The notes under the pieces: generated by a model
The model's database searches: none
What the model was told of the DNA's origin: nothing
Seen by the model: only the letters and a program-made list of their open reading frames with translations
Assembly (NCBI GenBank): GCA_024741835.1
Contig: JAENRP010000026.1
Coordinates: 45,361 to 109,360 of the forward strand
Source of the DNA: Diplocarpon mali
Taxonomy: Eukaryota; Ascomycota; Leotiomycetes; Helotiales; Drepanopezizaceae
DNA length: 64,000 bases
Direction: 5' to 3'
Part shown: positions 36,276 to 48,882 of the stretch, piece after piece
Layout of the letters: each line of letters begins with the position of its first letter
Position numbering within the stretch: position 1 is the first letter of the stretch
Position numbers and translations under genes: made by a program

Positions 36276-37842
36276 ATGGCAGATCTCACGCATCCGCCAG
36301 TAGAGCGCGGAGCTGAAGCTAGAAGTCAAACAGTCACGGGCAGTCATCGAAGCAGTTTTGCAGAGAACATGCGTCACTCCCCAAGATCCCAACGACATCC
36401 ATCCTTTTCCCAATCTGCAGTTCAAGAGCTCTTAAGTCATCCACCAGTTGCAAAGTCCTCAGACCCGAGATTTTCTGGCAGAGATTGGAGACAGATACGC
36501 GTCGGAGAGCTTGTTAAAAGGGAGGATGTCAGATGGGCTCAACTGGATACTGAGGTTGAGCAAGCTACAAAGGTTACAACCCTGCGCAATTACTACAACA
36601 TCACGACTAACAGATCGTGTCTAGCTTTTAATTGAGCAGGGGTCTCCGAATGTGATTCTGCTGCGCGAAACAGCTAGCAGCACAAGTGCATGTGGAACCT
36701 TCGATTACAGAGACCTCAATGCCTACCTTCTCGTCGTAGTTGGTCTCGCGAACCCCGAGAGCGAACAAGTGGAAGTTTTCGATACCTTAGCTAAGAAAGC
36801 CCGGGATCGGGTTACGATACCACTACAGGATGTCCAGAATCTGGCGAAGAAAGAGCCCTTGGTAACTTTTTCTGAATCACAAGATTTGAGCAAGGCCATA
36901 GAGCATTTTGCAAGTGGCCTCCACCGAATTCTTGTCACAAGGGATGGTTCAACGGAAGTAGTTGGTATTTTGAGTCAGCTGAAGCTGGTGAAGTTTCTTT
37001 GGGACAATGGTGCTAGCTTCCCAGCAATAGATGCATTGTACCCAGTCATCTTGAGAGATTTGGATGTGGGAACGCCGCAGACTATTGCTATCAAGTAAGC
37101 TATGCTGGTGTGGAGTTTCATGCTGGTACTGACTTGACGATAGTGGCGATCGAGTCTTGACGGATGCCCTTCAGTTGATGAACAATGAAGGCCTTACCAG
37201 TATAGCCGTCGTCGACAATTCTTTTAACGTTGTTGGAAACATTTCTATGGCTGATGTCAAGCTACTCACTAACAGCAGCAGCTTGCCACTACTAAAGTCA
37301 ACTTGCATCCATTTCATATCTGTCATTTTAAGCGAGCGTGGAATTGGCGATGGCAAAGACTCTTTTCCAGGTAACTAATTACACACCGATTACATTTCAA
37401 TTACCACTGACATCACTGCGCAGTATTCCACGTCACACCATTCTCAACGCTCGCGCATACAGTCGCGAAGCTTGTTGCGACGCGCTCACATCGAATGTGG
37501 GTGGTTGAATCGGCTTCACAATCTCCCTCCGCTACGCCGTCAGCAACTCCGTCCATATCAAATGCAATTATCTCCTCCCCAGCCGTATCCACACCAGCAT
37601 CGCCAAATCTTTCTACAAATTTTCCTGCAGTATCCGCCGCCGCTTTTCCCGGTGCTCGAATTTCAGGCCGTCTCACTGGTGTCATTTCTTTGACAGATAT
37701 CCTCAACCTCTTTGCCCGAAAGTCCGGTCTCAATCCCCTGAGCCCCAGCGACCAGAGAGAACATAGAAGACGCAGCTCAAGTAGTTCTGTTCGACCAAGT
37801 ATTGATTCAGGACGCAATTCAAGCATTGAAATTCGGAGATGA
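36276..37842 (+). CDS. sds23: CBS-domain protein Sds23/Moc1-like
   Basis: Sds23 family: cytosolic/nuclear CBS-domain protein which in yeasts inhibits PP2A-type phosphatases and supports APC/C function, mating and nutrient-starvation responses. Exons 36276-36572, 36625-37094, 37144-37370, 37424-37842; introns are 49-53 nt, GT-AG; 470 residues. Residues 1-70 are Ser/Arg/His-rich and probably disordered, followed by the conserved [23 protein letters not shown] repeats follow: about 85-165 ([13 protein letters not shown]), 175-245 ([20 protein letters not shown]), 255-330 ([20 protein letters not shown]) and 335-440 ([17 protein letters not shown]). The last repeat is split by a Ser/Pro/Ala-rich insert of about 50 residues before [21 protein letters not shown] basic Ser-rich tail ends the protein. 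The splicing pattern matches the codon phases exactly and no damage is seen. Confidence 0.9.
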
Positions 37843-39243
37843 GCGACGAGGATGGGCGAAAGGATGTTCGCGTCAACGCTTATTTATGCTGGCGGCTCAG
37901 ACGTAAATTTTGGGTCGGTCAGTAGAGTCACAGAAATGGAGATGCGAGTGAAAATCGCACCATCTACAATCGTATCAGGGGATGGATATCTGCGAGACCC
38001 AGGCGCTCTCACAGAGACGACCAAACATGAATATACGAAATTACGAGAGTGATGAAGAGAAACAGGACGAGGTTTCAGCATGTGGACCTAACCCGCTTCG
38101 CTTAGCTAGACTCAATAAACAGTCTTCTCAACAGAGGGATAGTATATCATGATTTGGGACAGCGCAGGTATTTGTATTGTTATATATTGCGATAATTCTC
38201 GGCTTTGCGATCTCCTTCGCTGTTCAAGAGCTCGTCCTGCGTATGTCCAAGTCGAGGTACAATAATAACAAGAGCGTTCGAACAGCTCAAACGGCTCTCT
38301 GCATCCTGTTGGTCTTCGCATAGCGGCATAATCTTCTAACCAAAGCAGTGTACGATTATGTAATATCAGCTGCATATCTGGCTGGTCAGGCCTCAGGACC
38401 TTGAGTAAGTCACCACAATATCTGAAGCTCCTGCTAATAATAGAAACGTGCTTTTCGTGGGACATGCAGTGTTCTAAGCTCTCCTTGCCTGCACATCTGA
38501 GACTGGATGTTGAGCCCCAGTTCCAGGTGCTGCAATACATTTTCAAGGCTGCCTCGAAAATGCTTGTGATGGCGAATCGACAACAATGAAGGAAATGGCA
38601 TTGAATGTAAGCTCTATGCGCTTGAACCGAGTCATTTGGGCTTACCTTAATTATGTCTTTCAGCTCGTCGCTAAAGGCGGATTCTAATTCGTCTTCAATC
38701 TCTGGGTTTCTTTTGAAAGATTAAGCTACACAGACTCACCACTCTCTACACGTGAAGCGGAGCTCAGCGAGAGACTCTTGACTTGAACCTGTTATAACGG
38801 AAAGACTTTATTCTCAGATATTCCAGGCAGAAAAACTCCCCTAGAGATCCTAACTAGGAATGATATCTCCCAGGTCTAAACTTTAGAACGCGATATGCTA
38901 TAAAAGCAAACTTTAGGTAGTAGCCTGCCAGGTGCCATAATATTAGAAGATGCAGCGACTCTAAATGCTGCACTTAAACTCTAGCGGTTACTGCTGCAAA
39001 AAATTTAGCCTCCGATAGTGTTCTAGAGGTTTGGGGAGCAACTAGCTAGCGATTAACAGGGAGATAGAGCCCCCTCCAATGTGAAGCCAGGGCTTTATGC
39101 CCTGCGTTTGTCGCAAATGAGAAGGTTCAAGAGAATATAACTGAGATAACAAGGAGACGCTTCTCAAAGCCGCTCTTGTTGGCTTCAGGAACGTGGTCTT
39201 AATGCTTCCTTAACAGAACATGAGTGCAGAGTATTAAGATAAA
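37843..39243. other. Intergenic, partly AT-rich and decayed
   Basis: 37843-38100 is the Sds23 3' flank. A minus frame at 38112-38546 (144 codons) has a plausible composition but no ATG context, splice logic or motif I recognise. 38680-39240 is AT-rich with many stops and TpA steps and resembles mutated repeat DNA that continues into the ankyrin relic. Confidence 0.45.
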
Positions 39244-39941
39244 TTGGGTAGGATTGCCTTAATTTGGGCTACCAATATAAATCATCTGGTCATTGTTAAG
39301 CTTTATGTAGAGATCAAAACAGACCAGACCGGTATCAACCGCTCGAAGTGCACAGCTTTGCACTTAGTGTCCGTGGATGTTCATACCAATATGGTTGAGG
39401 TACTTGTTTGTAAAACAGAGATAAATTTTAATACCTAGGGTAACTAAAGAGATATTGCTTTACACAATACCACTAGAATAGGCACACTGCTTGGCTTTGG
39501 GACTAATATCAATGCAGGAAGTATGTAAGAAAGGGTTCACGACTCAATGTCTTGCAGCAAAGCAAGTACCTGAGCTTGCCGCTGCTACGCATTAAGAGAA
39601 TTCTGGTCAACACAGCTTTGAACTCGAAACAAATGCTTCTGATATAGATCTGCTTTCGCGGATCTTCAGGACAAAATAAGAAGATTGTGACTAGGCTCTT
39701 GGGCAGGAATACAAGATAAAGCCAGAGAAATCCTTGTTTCTTACCGCATGGTAGGAAACCGTCTACCTCTAAAATTCCTGAAAAAATGACATTTGAGATT
39801 AATGTTATTATGAATGATGGATCTTCAGCTCCATTTATTCTAGCACGGTATGCTTTTGCTGATATTGCCCGTTTACTCGTAGATTCAGGGATAGACGGCA
39901 CTGTTGAAGACATAAGCAGTAGAGCTAAGAGCCTGTTATGA
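39244..39941 (+). pseudogene. Decayed ankyrin-repeat gene
   Basis: Two blocks read as ankyrin repeats but in different frames. Block one, 39244-39438, gives IALIWATNINHLVIVKLYVE and CTALHLVSVDVHTNMVEVLV, close to the consensus TALHLAAxxGHxxIVxLLL, but with consensus positions altered and a TAG stop at the end. Block two, 39792-39941, gives SSAPFILARYAFADIARLLV followed by a stop. The 350 bases between carry stops in all plus frames. No start codon is usable and the whole stretch is AT-rich. I infer an old ankyrin gene inactivated by point mutation and indels; many changes are of the C to T / G to A kind, as expected from repeat-induced point mutation, but without an intact copy this cannot be shown. 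Confidence 0.6.
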
Positions 39942-40299
39942 AGAGCAAAATCAGTGCTTAAAATACACAATCACTGACAAAGCGGCAGCACAACACCTTT
40001 CTCTGCTAGATTTCAACAATTGCATGCTACTGAGTACAGTAATTCTACCATGACTTAAGGTTCGATTGGTTAGAACAGGGTGAAGCTCAAGCACATGTGG
40101 TCAGTCATGCTGACATTTCGCTAGGAACCCAGGCCAGGCCATATCAGGTTAGCCTTCGGTAATTCTTCGGTCCGTCGCGTCTTCTCGAAATCGAAGCCGC
40201 ACCTAAAGAAGGCTGGTTCAACAAGTTCGAGAGCGCCCATACACTGGAAGCAGAAGGGCGGTTATTTCAAAAAGGTCACGACATGCCATCCTCAAAGCG
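39942..40299. other. Upstream region of APC1
   Basis: 358 bases between the ankyrin relic and the APC1 start, presumably the APC1 promoter and leader. No motif stands out. Confidence 0.4.
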
Positions 40300-43200
40300 A
40301 TGGCAAGCGTTACGTCCCTAGGTCTTCACGAGCCTACTGGCCTTCAATACGCAAAGCAAGAGCATATCGTGGCTCGCGACCCCGCCAACACATCCTACGA
40401 ATGGCTCAATCACTTCAGCAGTGATGGCAACTCCTCTTTCGAAGATGACGAGCTGTTGGTGACTCCGCGATGTGTGATCTGGAGCAGAGGCGGGGTATTT
40501 CGGAAGGCATACAAGTTCGACCTGGAGAAAGAAGATGTCACTCAGGCTTTGTTGACTACGTTCCCGAGTCTGGGACCTCTTACAGCGAAGGGCGACAAGG
40601 CTGGTCAAAGAAAAGAGACTGCAGGCCAGAGAGAGACGGCAATTGTAGTCTTCCTCAAGACCCAGGCGCATGTCTACTTCCTCTCGGGTACCAGCCATGT
40701 CATACACCTACCATTCGAAGTCGAGTCTGCAACCGCCGCCCCCAATGGGCTCATTATCCAACGAAAACTGCGCCTCGATAATCTGGTTGCAGCTTCTCTC
40801 AAGTTCCCCCGAGTGCCGCCCAATTCCTTCGTCTCCTCACAGCCTCAACCATGGTCCGCAGCGAGTTCGCAGCAGTCGACATTCTCGATTGCGGATCTGG
40901 GAGGGCCCAAGCAGATGCATATGCCAAACTCGACTCTGAAAGATATGTGGGATCCACCGGCACTAAGGAACGATGCGAACTGGCCCCGTCTATTTTCTCT
41001 ATCAGATCCTCTAGCAGAGATGGGTCTAGTTGTTGCCCAACCCTCGAAACCCTCTGGCCGTCACAACAGGAGAAACTCGACTAAGATTACAGCACTGGAT
41101 ACCGCCGAAGAAATAATTCACGTGTCCCGGCGAGACGATTTTTCTCCGAAGACTAGCGAGCAGCCTCTCATCCTGGCTTTGACTTTGAACCGAGAAACTA
41201 GCGTTTATACCGTATGGAAATTCGCATATGTTGGAGAAGAGCCGCCTACGGGTATTAAACAGCGAGCCACCAGTGGTGCAATGTCTCGCCGGAGGAGTTC
41301 ATTTGTACCAGGGTCCGCTACTGGGGCTACAACTCCTGTCGGGACCGGCCAATCTACCTTTAGAGAAAGCATCGGCGGCGCACAGCAGGGCCTTGGACTC
41401 TCGAAAACTGCTATACAGGACGAGTCCCGAGACAAAATTGTGGATTTCGCTTCTTCCCTTGACCCAGACTTCGAAAGTGCCTCGATACCAAGGAGGAAAT
41501 CCCGACGCGTAAGCTCTATGCTTGCAAGAGCAGACCTTTCTGCGTCTCATGAGCGCTCTGCTTTTTCGGAACTTGCCACAGGGAATCCGCACATTATTAA
41601 TCGACGAGGGGATTCTCTGGGAAGCCAGCACACCAGAACGAGTACCGGCGCTTTTGCTGGCTTAGGCGGCGCTAGCTTTACTCACACCCCACACTTTGGC
41701 CATAGCCTGAATGGGTACTTAGAAGCTCCAGTAGACGATTTGCTGGACGAGCTCCGGGCAGGAGGTGACTTCGAAGGTTTTCACAGCATGGGCCTTGATG
41801 ACGAAGAATTCGATGCTTTGAGACAAGAAGTTGTGCTGTCCAAGGTTTGCAGTGTCCCCGCGGAACATAACAATGTTCGGTATTCAAGTCAAAACAAGCC
41901 TGCTGCAACTCAGTTTAAAGTTTTTACGCTAACAGCTCCCGCATCTGCGGCAGATGACAAGGGCAGGACGATCGTTGTCTGTATATTAGACTCTGACGAG
42001 AAAAGACTGCTTGTGTTGACTCTGTTTTTGAAGACCCACAAATCTGATAGTGATTACACTACTGGTACTCGATCAGAAAGAGACATCACGGTTGTCTCCC
42101 TGGGTCCAGTAACACGGGCGAAGGGTGTAATAGATGCCTGTAGGCTTGATGACGGCCAGGTTTCTCGCATTTTGGCATTGACCGAAACTCCTGACGACTA
42201 TGGAGAATTAAGCTTACAAGCACCTTGGAGTCTCCTCATGAAAGTGACGCTTCCCGAGAAGTTTGTAATAAGCAACATTCGGAGTCTGAACCATGGCCCT
42301 TTACTACATGCCAAGCGTGAAGGGGGTTTCAAACGCGTCCTAAGCCGGGGACCACGGGCTTTGACAGGACTAAGAAATGCTAGGCCAGGAGGCATTATCG
42401 ATTTGGTGGACGACGAAGGAAAGATGCACCAGCTCCAGCTAGTATTGGAGCCACGAAATCCACGTGTCCGTAAGATACTCGAAGTTTGCAGGGCGGTTCT
42501 TCCGGCGTTGAGCGGTGGAGAAGGAATACTTGTTTGCTGGTGGAATGTCATGCAGTGGATCCGACTTGAATCCGTCGACAGTGTCGACGAGGAATGGACT
42601 GCGCTTGTCATCACATTGTTTACGATGGCACTAAGCTTTAGCAGCAAATCAAGGCCAGCCCAATCGCAGCCAAAAAGGAGCTCACGAAAGGGTCATCTGC
42701 GATCTAGCAGTGGGGCTCATTTGAATTTGGAAAACTGGGATTCAATGCAGGCGAAGGAAGCACCTTTTGGAAATCCAGTTCCTTCTTGGGGAGGCAGCAC
42801 TGGCTGGAAATGGTTGACAGAGGATGATAACATGCTATTCCAGACATCGGGATCTGTCGCGCCGACTTCGACAACTGGCGAAAATCTATCTTTTGTTCGT
42901 AGGCATGTCAAATTTGCCCGAGATTTTGCAGGCAGCAAATTCGGCTTTGAAGCTATGTCCAGCTGCTTGCCTACATTAGGAAACAGAAATCTAGATGTCA
43001 GAAAGGCCGCGCTTACCGACGTTTACATTAGCCTCCACCTCTTGTACGAGGAACAAAAACTCGATACAATGACGGTTGATTCCTTCAGCGTAGGCCTCGC
43101 AAGCCTGGCGCCAATACTTTCACAACTTGCCAGATGGCTCGGATGGGATAGTTGGATTCAGCACTATGAGTTTGAGGAAGCGGCTCTATGCTACGTTGAC

Positions 43201-46200
43201 TACGATTCTGGTAAGTATCAGTATCGCGTAAAAGGACACGGCTCACATTCGTTCAGATTCTCCTTTGGATTCGTTGATACCGCAACCTATCGAATGTCCA
43301 GCAGTCTATGACTGGATTCAATCTTGCTTGCGGACACGAAGCTTGATGCCGTTCATGACTCTTCCCGAACTGTTTGCAACTCGGTCCACGTCAACTGGAA
43401 ATTCTTTCAATTCACTTCAATGGTCTTTGTTGACACCACGGACCCTTCTCTTCGCACATTTATTTTCTGTCATCCGAACAGACTGGACACACCAACAGTT
43501 CGTAGAGGCGCTTTACTCGGCTGGTGCAGATCAGCTTTTGCTAGAAACACTACCCGAGTCTGTCAAGGCCCCTATCCAGGAAGCGATTGTCAAAAGTCAA
43601 GCAGACCCGCCTAGTACTTGGAGTAATGAACTGCTCACTCTGGTGGGTCGAGAAGACGTCACTGTGGTGCTAACGCTTGGACAGCGGCCTGGTCAAGCGC
43701 AATCGACACTATTGGTCAGGTACGCCTGTCATCGGCAAAGAGTATTGCTAACTCTTCATAGGCGCCGACTCACGAAGCGAACCTTGATGTCCACGCAGTC
43801 TGCTTGTCTGTCGCAGATAATGAAATCGCTGGGTCTTTCGATGGCTCTGTTGAGGTAGAACGCCAAGCTATAACTCGTTCGATTTTTAAAGACGACAGAA
43901 GAATGAACGAAGCTATGAAGATTCTCAGCACGTCTAGGACTACAGTGGCACGCTGCAAGATCGAGCCTCAATGGTCAGAATCAGAAGTGCTAGAAGCACA
44001 AAAAGAGCACGCACAAATGCTATCTTATCGAACTCTGGCTATCCCGTCTGGAAGTGGGCTGCTATACTACAGTGCTCGTATACCCCTTCTCACCCAAAAG
44101 TGGTCTATTAAAGGATTTAATCTGAACTTCGTAATGAAACCGGACGATAACACTGTAACTGCGGACAAATCAGCATTTTCAGAAGAGAAAATTGGCTGGG
44201 CTTTCTTCCACTCCGGAGTGGCCTCCGGTCTCAGCATTTCTCGTAATGCTAAAGGTATTGATACTTCATGGATTCTGTACAATAAGCCTACTCCGGACCT
44301 CAGTAATCGACATGCTGGCTTCCTACTTGCTCTAGGTCTGAACGGGCACCTGAGGTCGGTGGCAAAATGGGTTGCCTTCAAGTACTTGACACCGAAGCAT
44401 ACCATGACCTCAATCGGATTGTTGCTCGGCCTAGCTGCGTCGTATCTTGGCACGATGGACTCTTTGGTAACGAGATTGCTTTCCGTTCATGTAACCCGCA
44501 TGTTGCCACCGGGTGCAGCTGAACTAAACCTTTCTCCTCTCACCCAGACGACGGGTATCATGGGGATTGGTCTCTTGTACTGCAATACGCAACACCGTCG
44601 GATGAGCGAGATCATGGTATCCGAGATCGAGCATATTGACTCTGATGCTGAGGATGAACCTTTAAGGAATGAGGGATATCGTCTGGCCGCAGGATTCGCT
44701 CTTGGTTTCATCAATCTGGGAAAAGGTTCTGATCTGAAAGGATTGCATGACATGCGCCTTACAGAGCGACTACTTACGCTTGCTGCTGGTAGTAAGAAAG
44801 TGGATTTGGTTCACGTCTTCGACAAGGCAACGGCGGGCGCTGTAGTCGCCATTGCTCTCATCTTCATGAAGTCTGAAAATTTGATACTTGCCCGGAAGAT
44901 TGATGTCCCAGACTCGTTGTTACAATTCGATTACATCCGCCCAGACATCTTCCTTCTCCGTACACTTGCGAAACATCTGATCATGTGGAAAAAGATTGTA
45001 CCCTCCTTCGAATGGGTTAGAGATAATCTCCCAGAAGCATACAAAGAACAAAGCACACTCAAACGTATCACCAACTTGACCAGCGAAGACCTGCCTTTCT
45101 ACAATATCATCACTGGCATATGCTTTAGCATCGCTCTACGCTATGCGGGATCGGGTACTACTACTGTTCGCGACCTGCTCATTCACTACCTAGACCAGTT
45201 TATCCGTATCTGCCGACTAAATGCAGCCACTTTCGATAGGAAGCTGACGAGAAACACTGTCCGAAATTGCCAAGATCTACTGGCTCTCGCCGTTGCAACA
45301 GTTATGGCCGGAACCGGCGACCTTGTTGTATTCCGACGGCTCAGATCGATGCACGGTCGGGATGACAATGAAACGCCTTACGGGAGTCATCTTGCCGCTC
45401 ATCTAGCTGTTGGGGCACTCTTTCTAGGCGGTGGTACTTTTACCTTTGGTACGTCGAATTTGGCTATAGCAGCTCTACTAGTTGCTTTCTACCCCATATT
45501 TCCATCTTCAGTTCAGGATAACAAGTCGCATCTGCAAGCGTTCCGTCACTTCTGGGTCATGGCTGCAGAACCTAGATGCCTAGTAGTGAGGGATATCGAT
45601 ACGGATCAGTTAGTACCTGTGCGAATTATCGTAACCTTGCGGAACGGGGATCAGGTCACCTTCCACAGCCCTGCGCTCCTGCCGGAACTTGATCTCATCA
45701 GGACAATCAGCACCACAAGTCCAGAGTATTGGAGTCTAGTCCTTGACATGGAAAGCAATGACGCACACATTGCTGCATTCAAATCCAATCAGACTATATA
45801 TGTCCGCCGTTGCCCCGCACACGATGCTAGCAGCTCGCCCTTCCAAGCTACACTACAAGCTCTTAACGATGTTGATGCCACTCCCTCCCAGTCTCTTGAA
45901 TGGCTTTTCGAACTGCCCGCATTTGCGTCTTTGACCAAATCCGAGAGAGCTTTGGTTCTCCCTCCCGATCAAGGCGGTGCGACCGATGTACATGCAGGTA
46001 CAGAGGAAACTGTTGTCGATGCCAGGTTGGTGCTAGAGAATGCCTCCCTGGATAGCGGCAAGCGGGATAGGTTGTTAGGACTGAAAATGCTGTTTGAATT
46101 TGCAGATCAGGCTGCAAGCGAAGGAAGGGACATGCAATGGATACGTATGGAGGTCGTGGATCGATTGAAGGCGAAGGTGTGGATGATGGCGACGAAAGAT

Positions 46201-46203
46201 TAG
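40300..46203 (+). CDS. apc1: Anaphase-promoting complex subunit 1 (APC1/BimE)
   Basis: Largest scaffold of the APC/C ubiquitin ligase that drives metaphase-anaphase transition and mitotic exit; nuclear. Exons 40300-43210, 43257-43714, 43762-46203; 1936 residues, close to the Aspergillus BimE length. Start ATG 40300 gives MASVTSLGLHEPTGLQ, a typical fungal opening. Residues 1 to about 770 form the N-terminal WD40-like propeller with a Ser-rich loop around 310-490 that contains RRRSS- and RRKSRR-type sites, the region phosphorylated in mitosis in other species. The proteasome/cyclosome (PC) repeats lie at about 1340-1640 (SIGLLLGLAASYLGTMDSLV, TTGIMGIGLLYCNTQHRRMS, AAGFALGFINLGKGSDLKGL, AVGALFLGGGTFTFGTSNLA). 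The second intron (43715-43761) has an unusual GTCAGG donor; its GCTAAC branch site and the join STLL/APTHEA fit the family. Same strand as sds23 upstream. Confidence 0.93.
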
Positions 46204-48238
46204 GATGGTGATTCCTTGTTTGCTTCGGCCAGGAGTCTTGCATTTTAAGCGGGTGGTTGGAACAGTGTTCCTGGAGCTCGGTATATTTGTATAAACAATG
46301 TAATGATCGATGTCTAGATGGATGAGAAAACATCTCCTCATGTCGAATTTCGCTATTACCGGAAAGATTCCGAGCTGTTACATAGCGTCACTTCCTTCTT
46401 CGCAGCTCCTACCTTTCGAAAATCGTTTACTCCCTCTTAACTGTAGTCCTTCCACACCTTATTCGAAATATTTTTCCGCAGCTTACGATTATGAAACTGT
46501 TTTACAAACTGTCCAAGAAGAAGGAAGACGGGAAGAACAGAGAGGCAAAGCAAATTCTTCAGAACACAGGAAATCCTTCTCCTAGGTACTTGTACGTGAC
46601 AGACCAAAAATCCCTATCTAGGATCTGTGTCTAGCAATTCGATCCCCGAGATGGCTTTTCCCTACCTCGTTCACAAGCTGCCCATCTCCGATAAATCGGA
46701 ACCACGGCTCTTGAAAGTTACAAGGGCATTCATTATCTTCAGATCAGTGATAATGTAAGCCTTCTCCCAGACCGAGAGCTGATGCCTCTGGCGAAGGTTT
46801 GGACGAGGTCTTTCAAAGTGGATCTGGGCGAGGCGTTAAGCGAGGCATGCGTATCATAGGTGCGAAATCTGGAGAAAGGGAGGAGTCTGCGCAGAGGTTC
46901 CTTGGAGAAGATTGGGAGTTCTAAACGGATGGGGAGTTTTGAGGCGGGAGGGTTATTTGGGATACGGGATATTGATTTCGGGAGGTGAGGCACATAGTTA
47001 TATTTGGTAGGCGTCCGGTGAGTAATGGTTTTGATAAGCGAGCCTCGTTCCTTTCTCCGGTATAGAAAGGGGAAAACCCAGAGTCTGTGGAGGTTGATAG
47101 GCTTTATTCGGCTAATTGCTCTATATGTTTGTCTCGTGTCAATCCCTGATGGTATATCTCAAAGATTTCCGCGCTAGCATAGTACTCCACTCTTTCGTGA
47201 ACCTACAGTAGAGGGTAGGTATCTGGGATGAGTCTGCGAGGGTTCTGACTTACTAAGCAACGTCAACGTCTGAGAACCCAGCGATCCGAAGACATCACAA
47301 CAACCTCAATTCCACAGCAAAATATTCACCGGCACTCGAATGTGCTGGCTTATCGATAAGTCAATAGACATGCGTCTATTTGTCCTCAAGCCCGGGTCCT
47401 CTCTCTGCTGGGCCGTCCCGACGCGACGCCCATGTCAACCCACTTCATGTCAATCATGTGACCATAGCATTTCGGCGTCTGGCTTCGTCTTTCGCTGAGA
47501 CCATAGATGATGACAGGAAGAGGAGATGTATCACCAGTGGAGGTGGAAGAGCATATTTCTTCGCATTGTATTCCCTAAACTTACGAAGCCACCTCCAATC
47601 ATCCCGCTGGTCAGGAAAGCTAGACGGCTCGAGCAATTCGATAGATATGGCAGCAAGTAGGTCAATCCTGTCTGCAGACAGCTACGCTTCTCGCATAATA
47701 TATGCTTACAGTACTTAAGAGTCGTGCTGATTGCGGATAGGGTCCAGTCGGAGGCTGGGGAGATCGAAATCGAGCTGGTACGCATTGCAAACGCTCTCAC
47801 CCTAAATCTTGTACACTTTCCTCAAGATGTTAAGAATCCAATTCCTGCACCCAAACAATTTGGAAATATCTTCTTGAAACATTCTCTCGCCGCCGAGGCC
47901 GAGGAAGAGAAATTCGCCAGCACCACTTCTCACAGCCATCGAGAAACCCGGGACTGTGTACGCGGCACGCCCGATGTAATGACGCCCAGTCATGACTCTT
48001 ATCCGTGCAGAGAGAGAGATTTGTCTACCGTCTACAGATTGGGAGAAATAGGGCAACGGTTGAGGCTATAATCCGCTGTTTTTGCCATGAAGGTTCCTAC
48101 TAGCTATCGAAATGCCCCCGCCCAGTGAAAACAGCCAGGAATTCAGTCATTTGCCGCCGGTAGCTCCGACAGGGCGCGTAGCCTTGGTCGTCTTCCAAGT
48201 CGAGCAAGCAAGAGCAATTGCTATAAAGATGCATAACT
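46204..48238. other. Interval of unresolved coding potential
   Basis: No gene model I can defend. 46204-46700 is the APC1 3' flank. At 47724-48071 a plus frame (GTG start; ADRVQSEAGEIEIELVRIAN) and at 47802-48056 a minus frame (ATG start; SVDGRQISLSARIRVMTGRH) both have protein-like composition; at most one can be real. Neither shows a known domain or clean splice partners. Confidence 0.4.
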
Positions 48239-48882
48239 ATGGAGGTGCTTCGAGACGAGCTAGATCCAGCGCTCATTCTTGAATTACTCCAGAAGTGGAT
48301 AGGCGCTGAGAATGAGCTCGTACGGTCCTGAGAGACGAATGGCCCCGACCCTCCAAGGCATGAACCTGGACAGGAAAAGCGTAATTAGCGCTTATTGTGG
48401 CTGGATTGTCCAGAGAGCAAAATCGATGGCCAAGAAGGCTCCTACCCACGAGACTGCGGTGAAGTTGATAGAAGAGACGACATTGGAGGCCGGAATGAAA
48501 ATCAAACAAGAGAAGAATGCTGCCAAGGAGGCGAGCGCCTGCTGAGTGGATAAGCATTTCGACCCTAAAAAATAGCATGGTCGACGAGTAACCCGAAAAC
48601 GAGCCTAGCAAGTTCACAGAGTGGAGGTCAGGAGGATGTGGAAAAAAAAAGAAAAAAAGAAAAGAAAAGACCAAGCGGATCAGAGACGGACTAGAAAGGC
48701 AGCCGGCGCCAGAATACTACGTCGCACCAGAGATACAAACAAGGCTTTCCGAGCCAATAGATGAAGGCGACGCCGCCGAAATGGTAGCCGGGACGTCATA
48801 TATCGATGGACATATAGCAACTCAGCATCTGCCACCCGCAAGATACTGGTATCATATTACACCGCAGGGTCGGATATTGTGG
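48239..48882 (+). pseudogene. Possible broken or intron-rich gene, unknown family
   Basis: Three neighbouring stretches have protein-like composition but lie in three successive frames. From ATG 48239: MEVLRDELDPALILELLQKW, ending at TGA 48330. From 48312: GMNLDRKSVISAYCGWIVQR and a Lys/Glu helix to a stop at 48545. From about 48569: STSNPKTSLASSQSGGQEDV, a Lys/Glu run over an A-rich tract, then PAPEYYVAPEIQTRLSEPID to a stop at 48882. I find no GT-AG introns of plausible length to join them, since the gaps are about 30 nt or less. Either the gene is decayed by frameshifts, with the A-rich tract at 48640-48670 a likely slip site, or these are chance frames. No function can be given. Confidence 0.3.

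Noticed and set aside
38112..38546. Minus frame of 144 codons with several Cys
   Set aside because: Residue make-up is not implausible, but there is no family resemblance, no splice partner and the surrounding DNA is decaying; not enough to call a gene.
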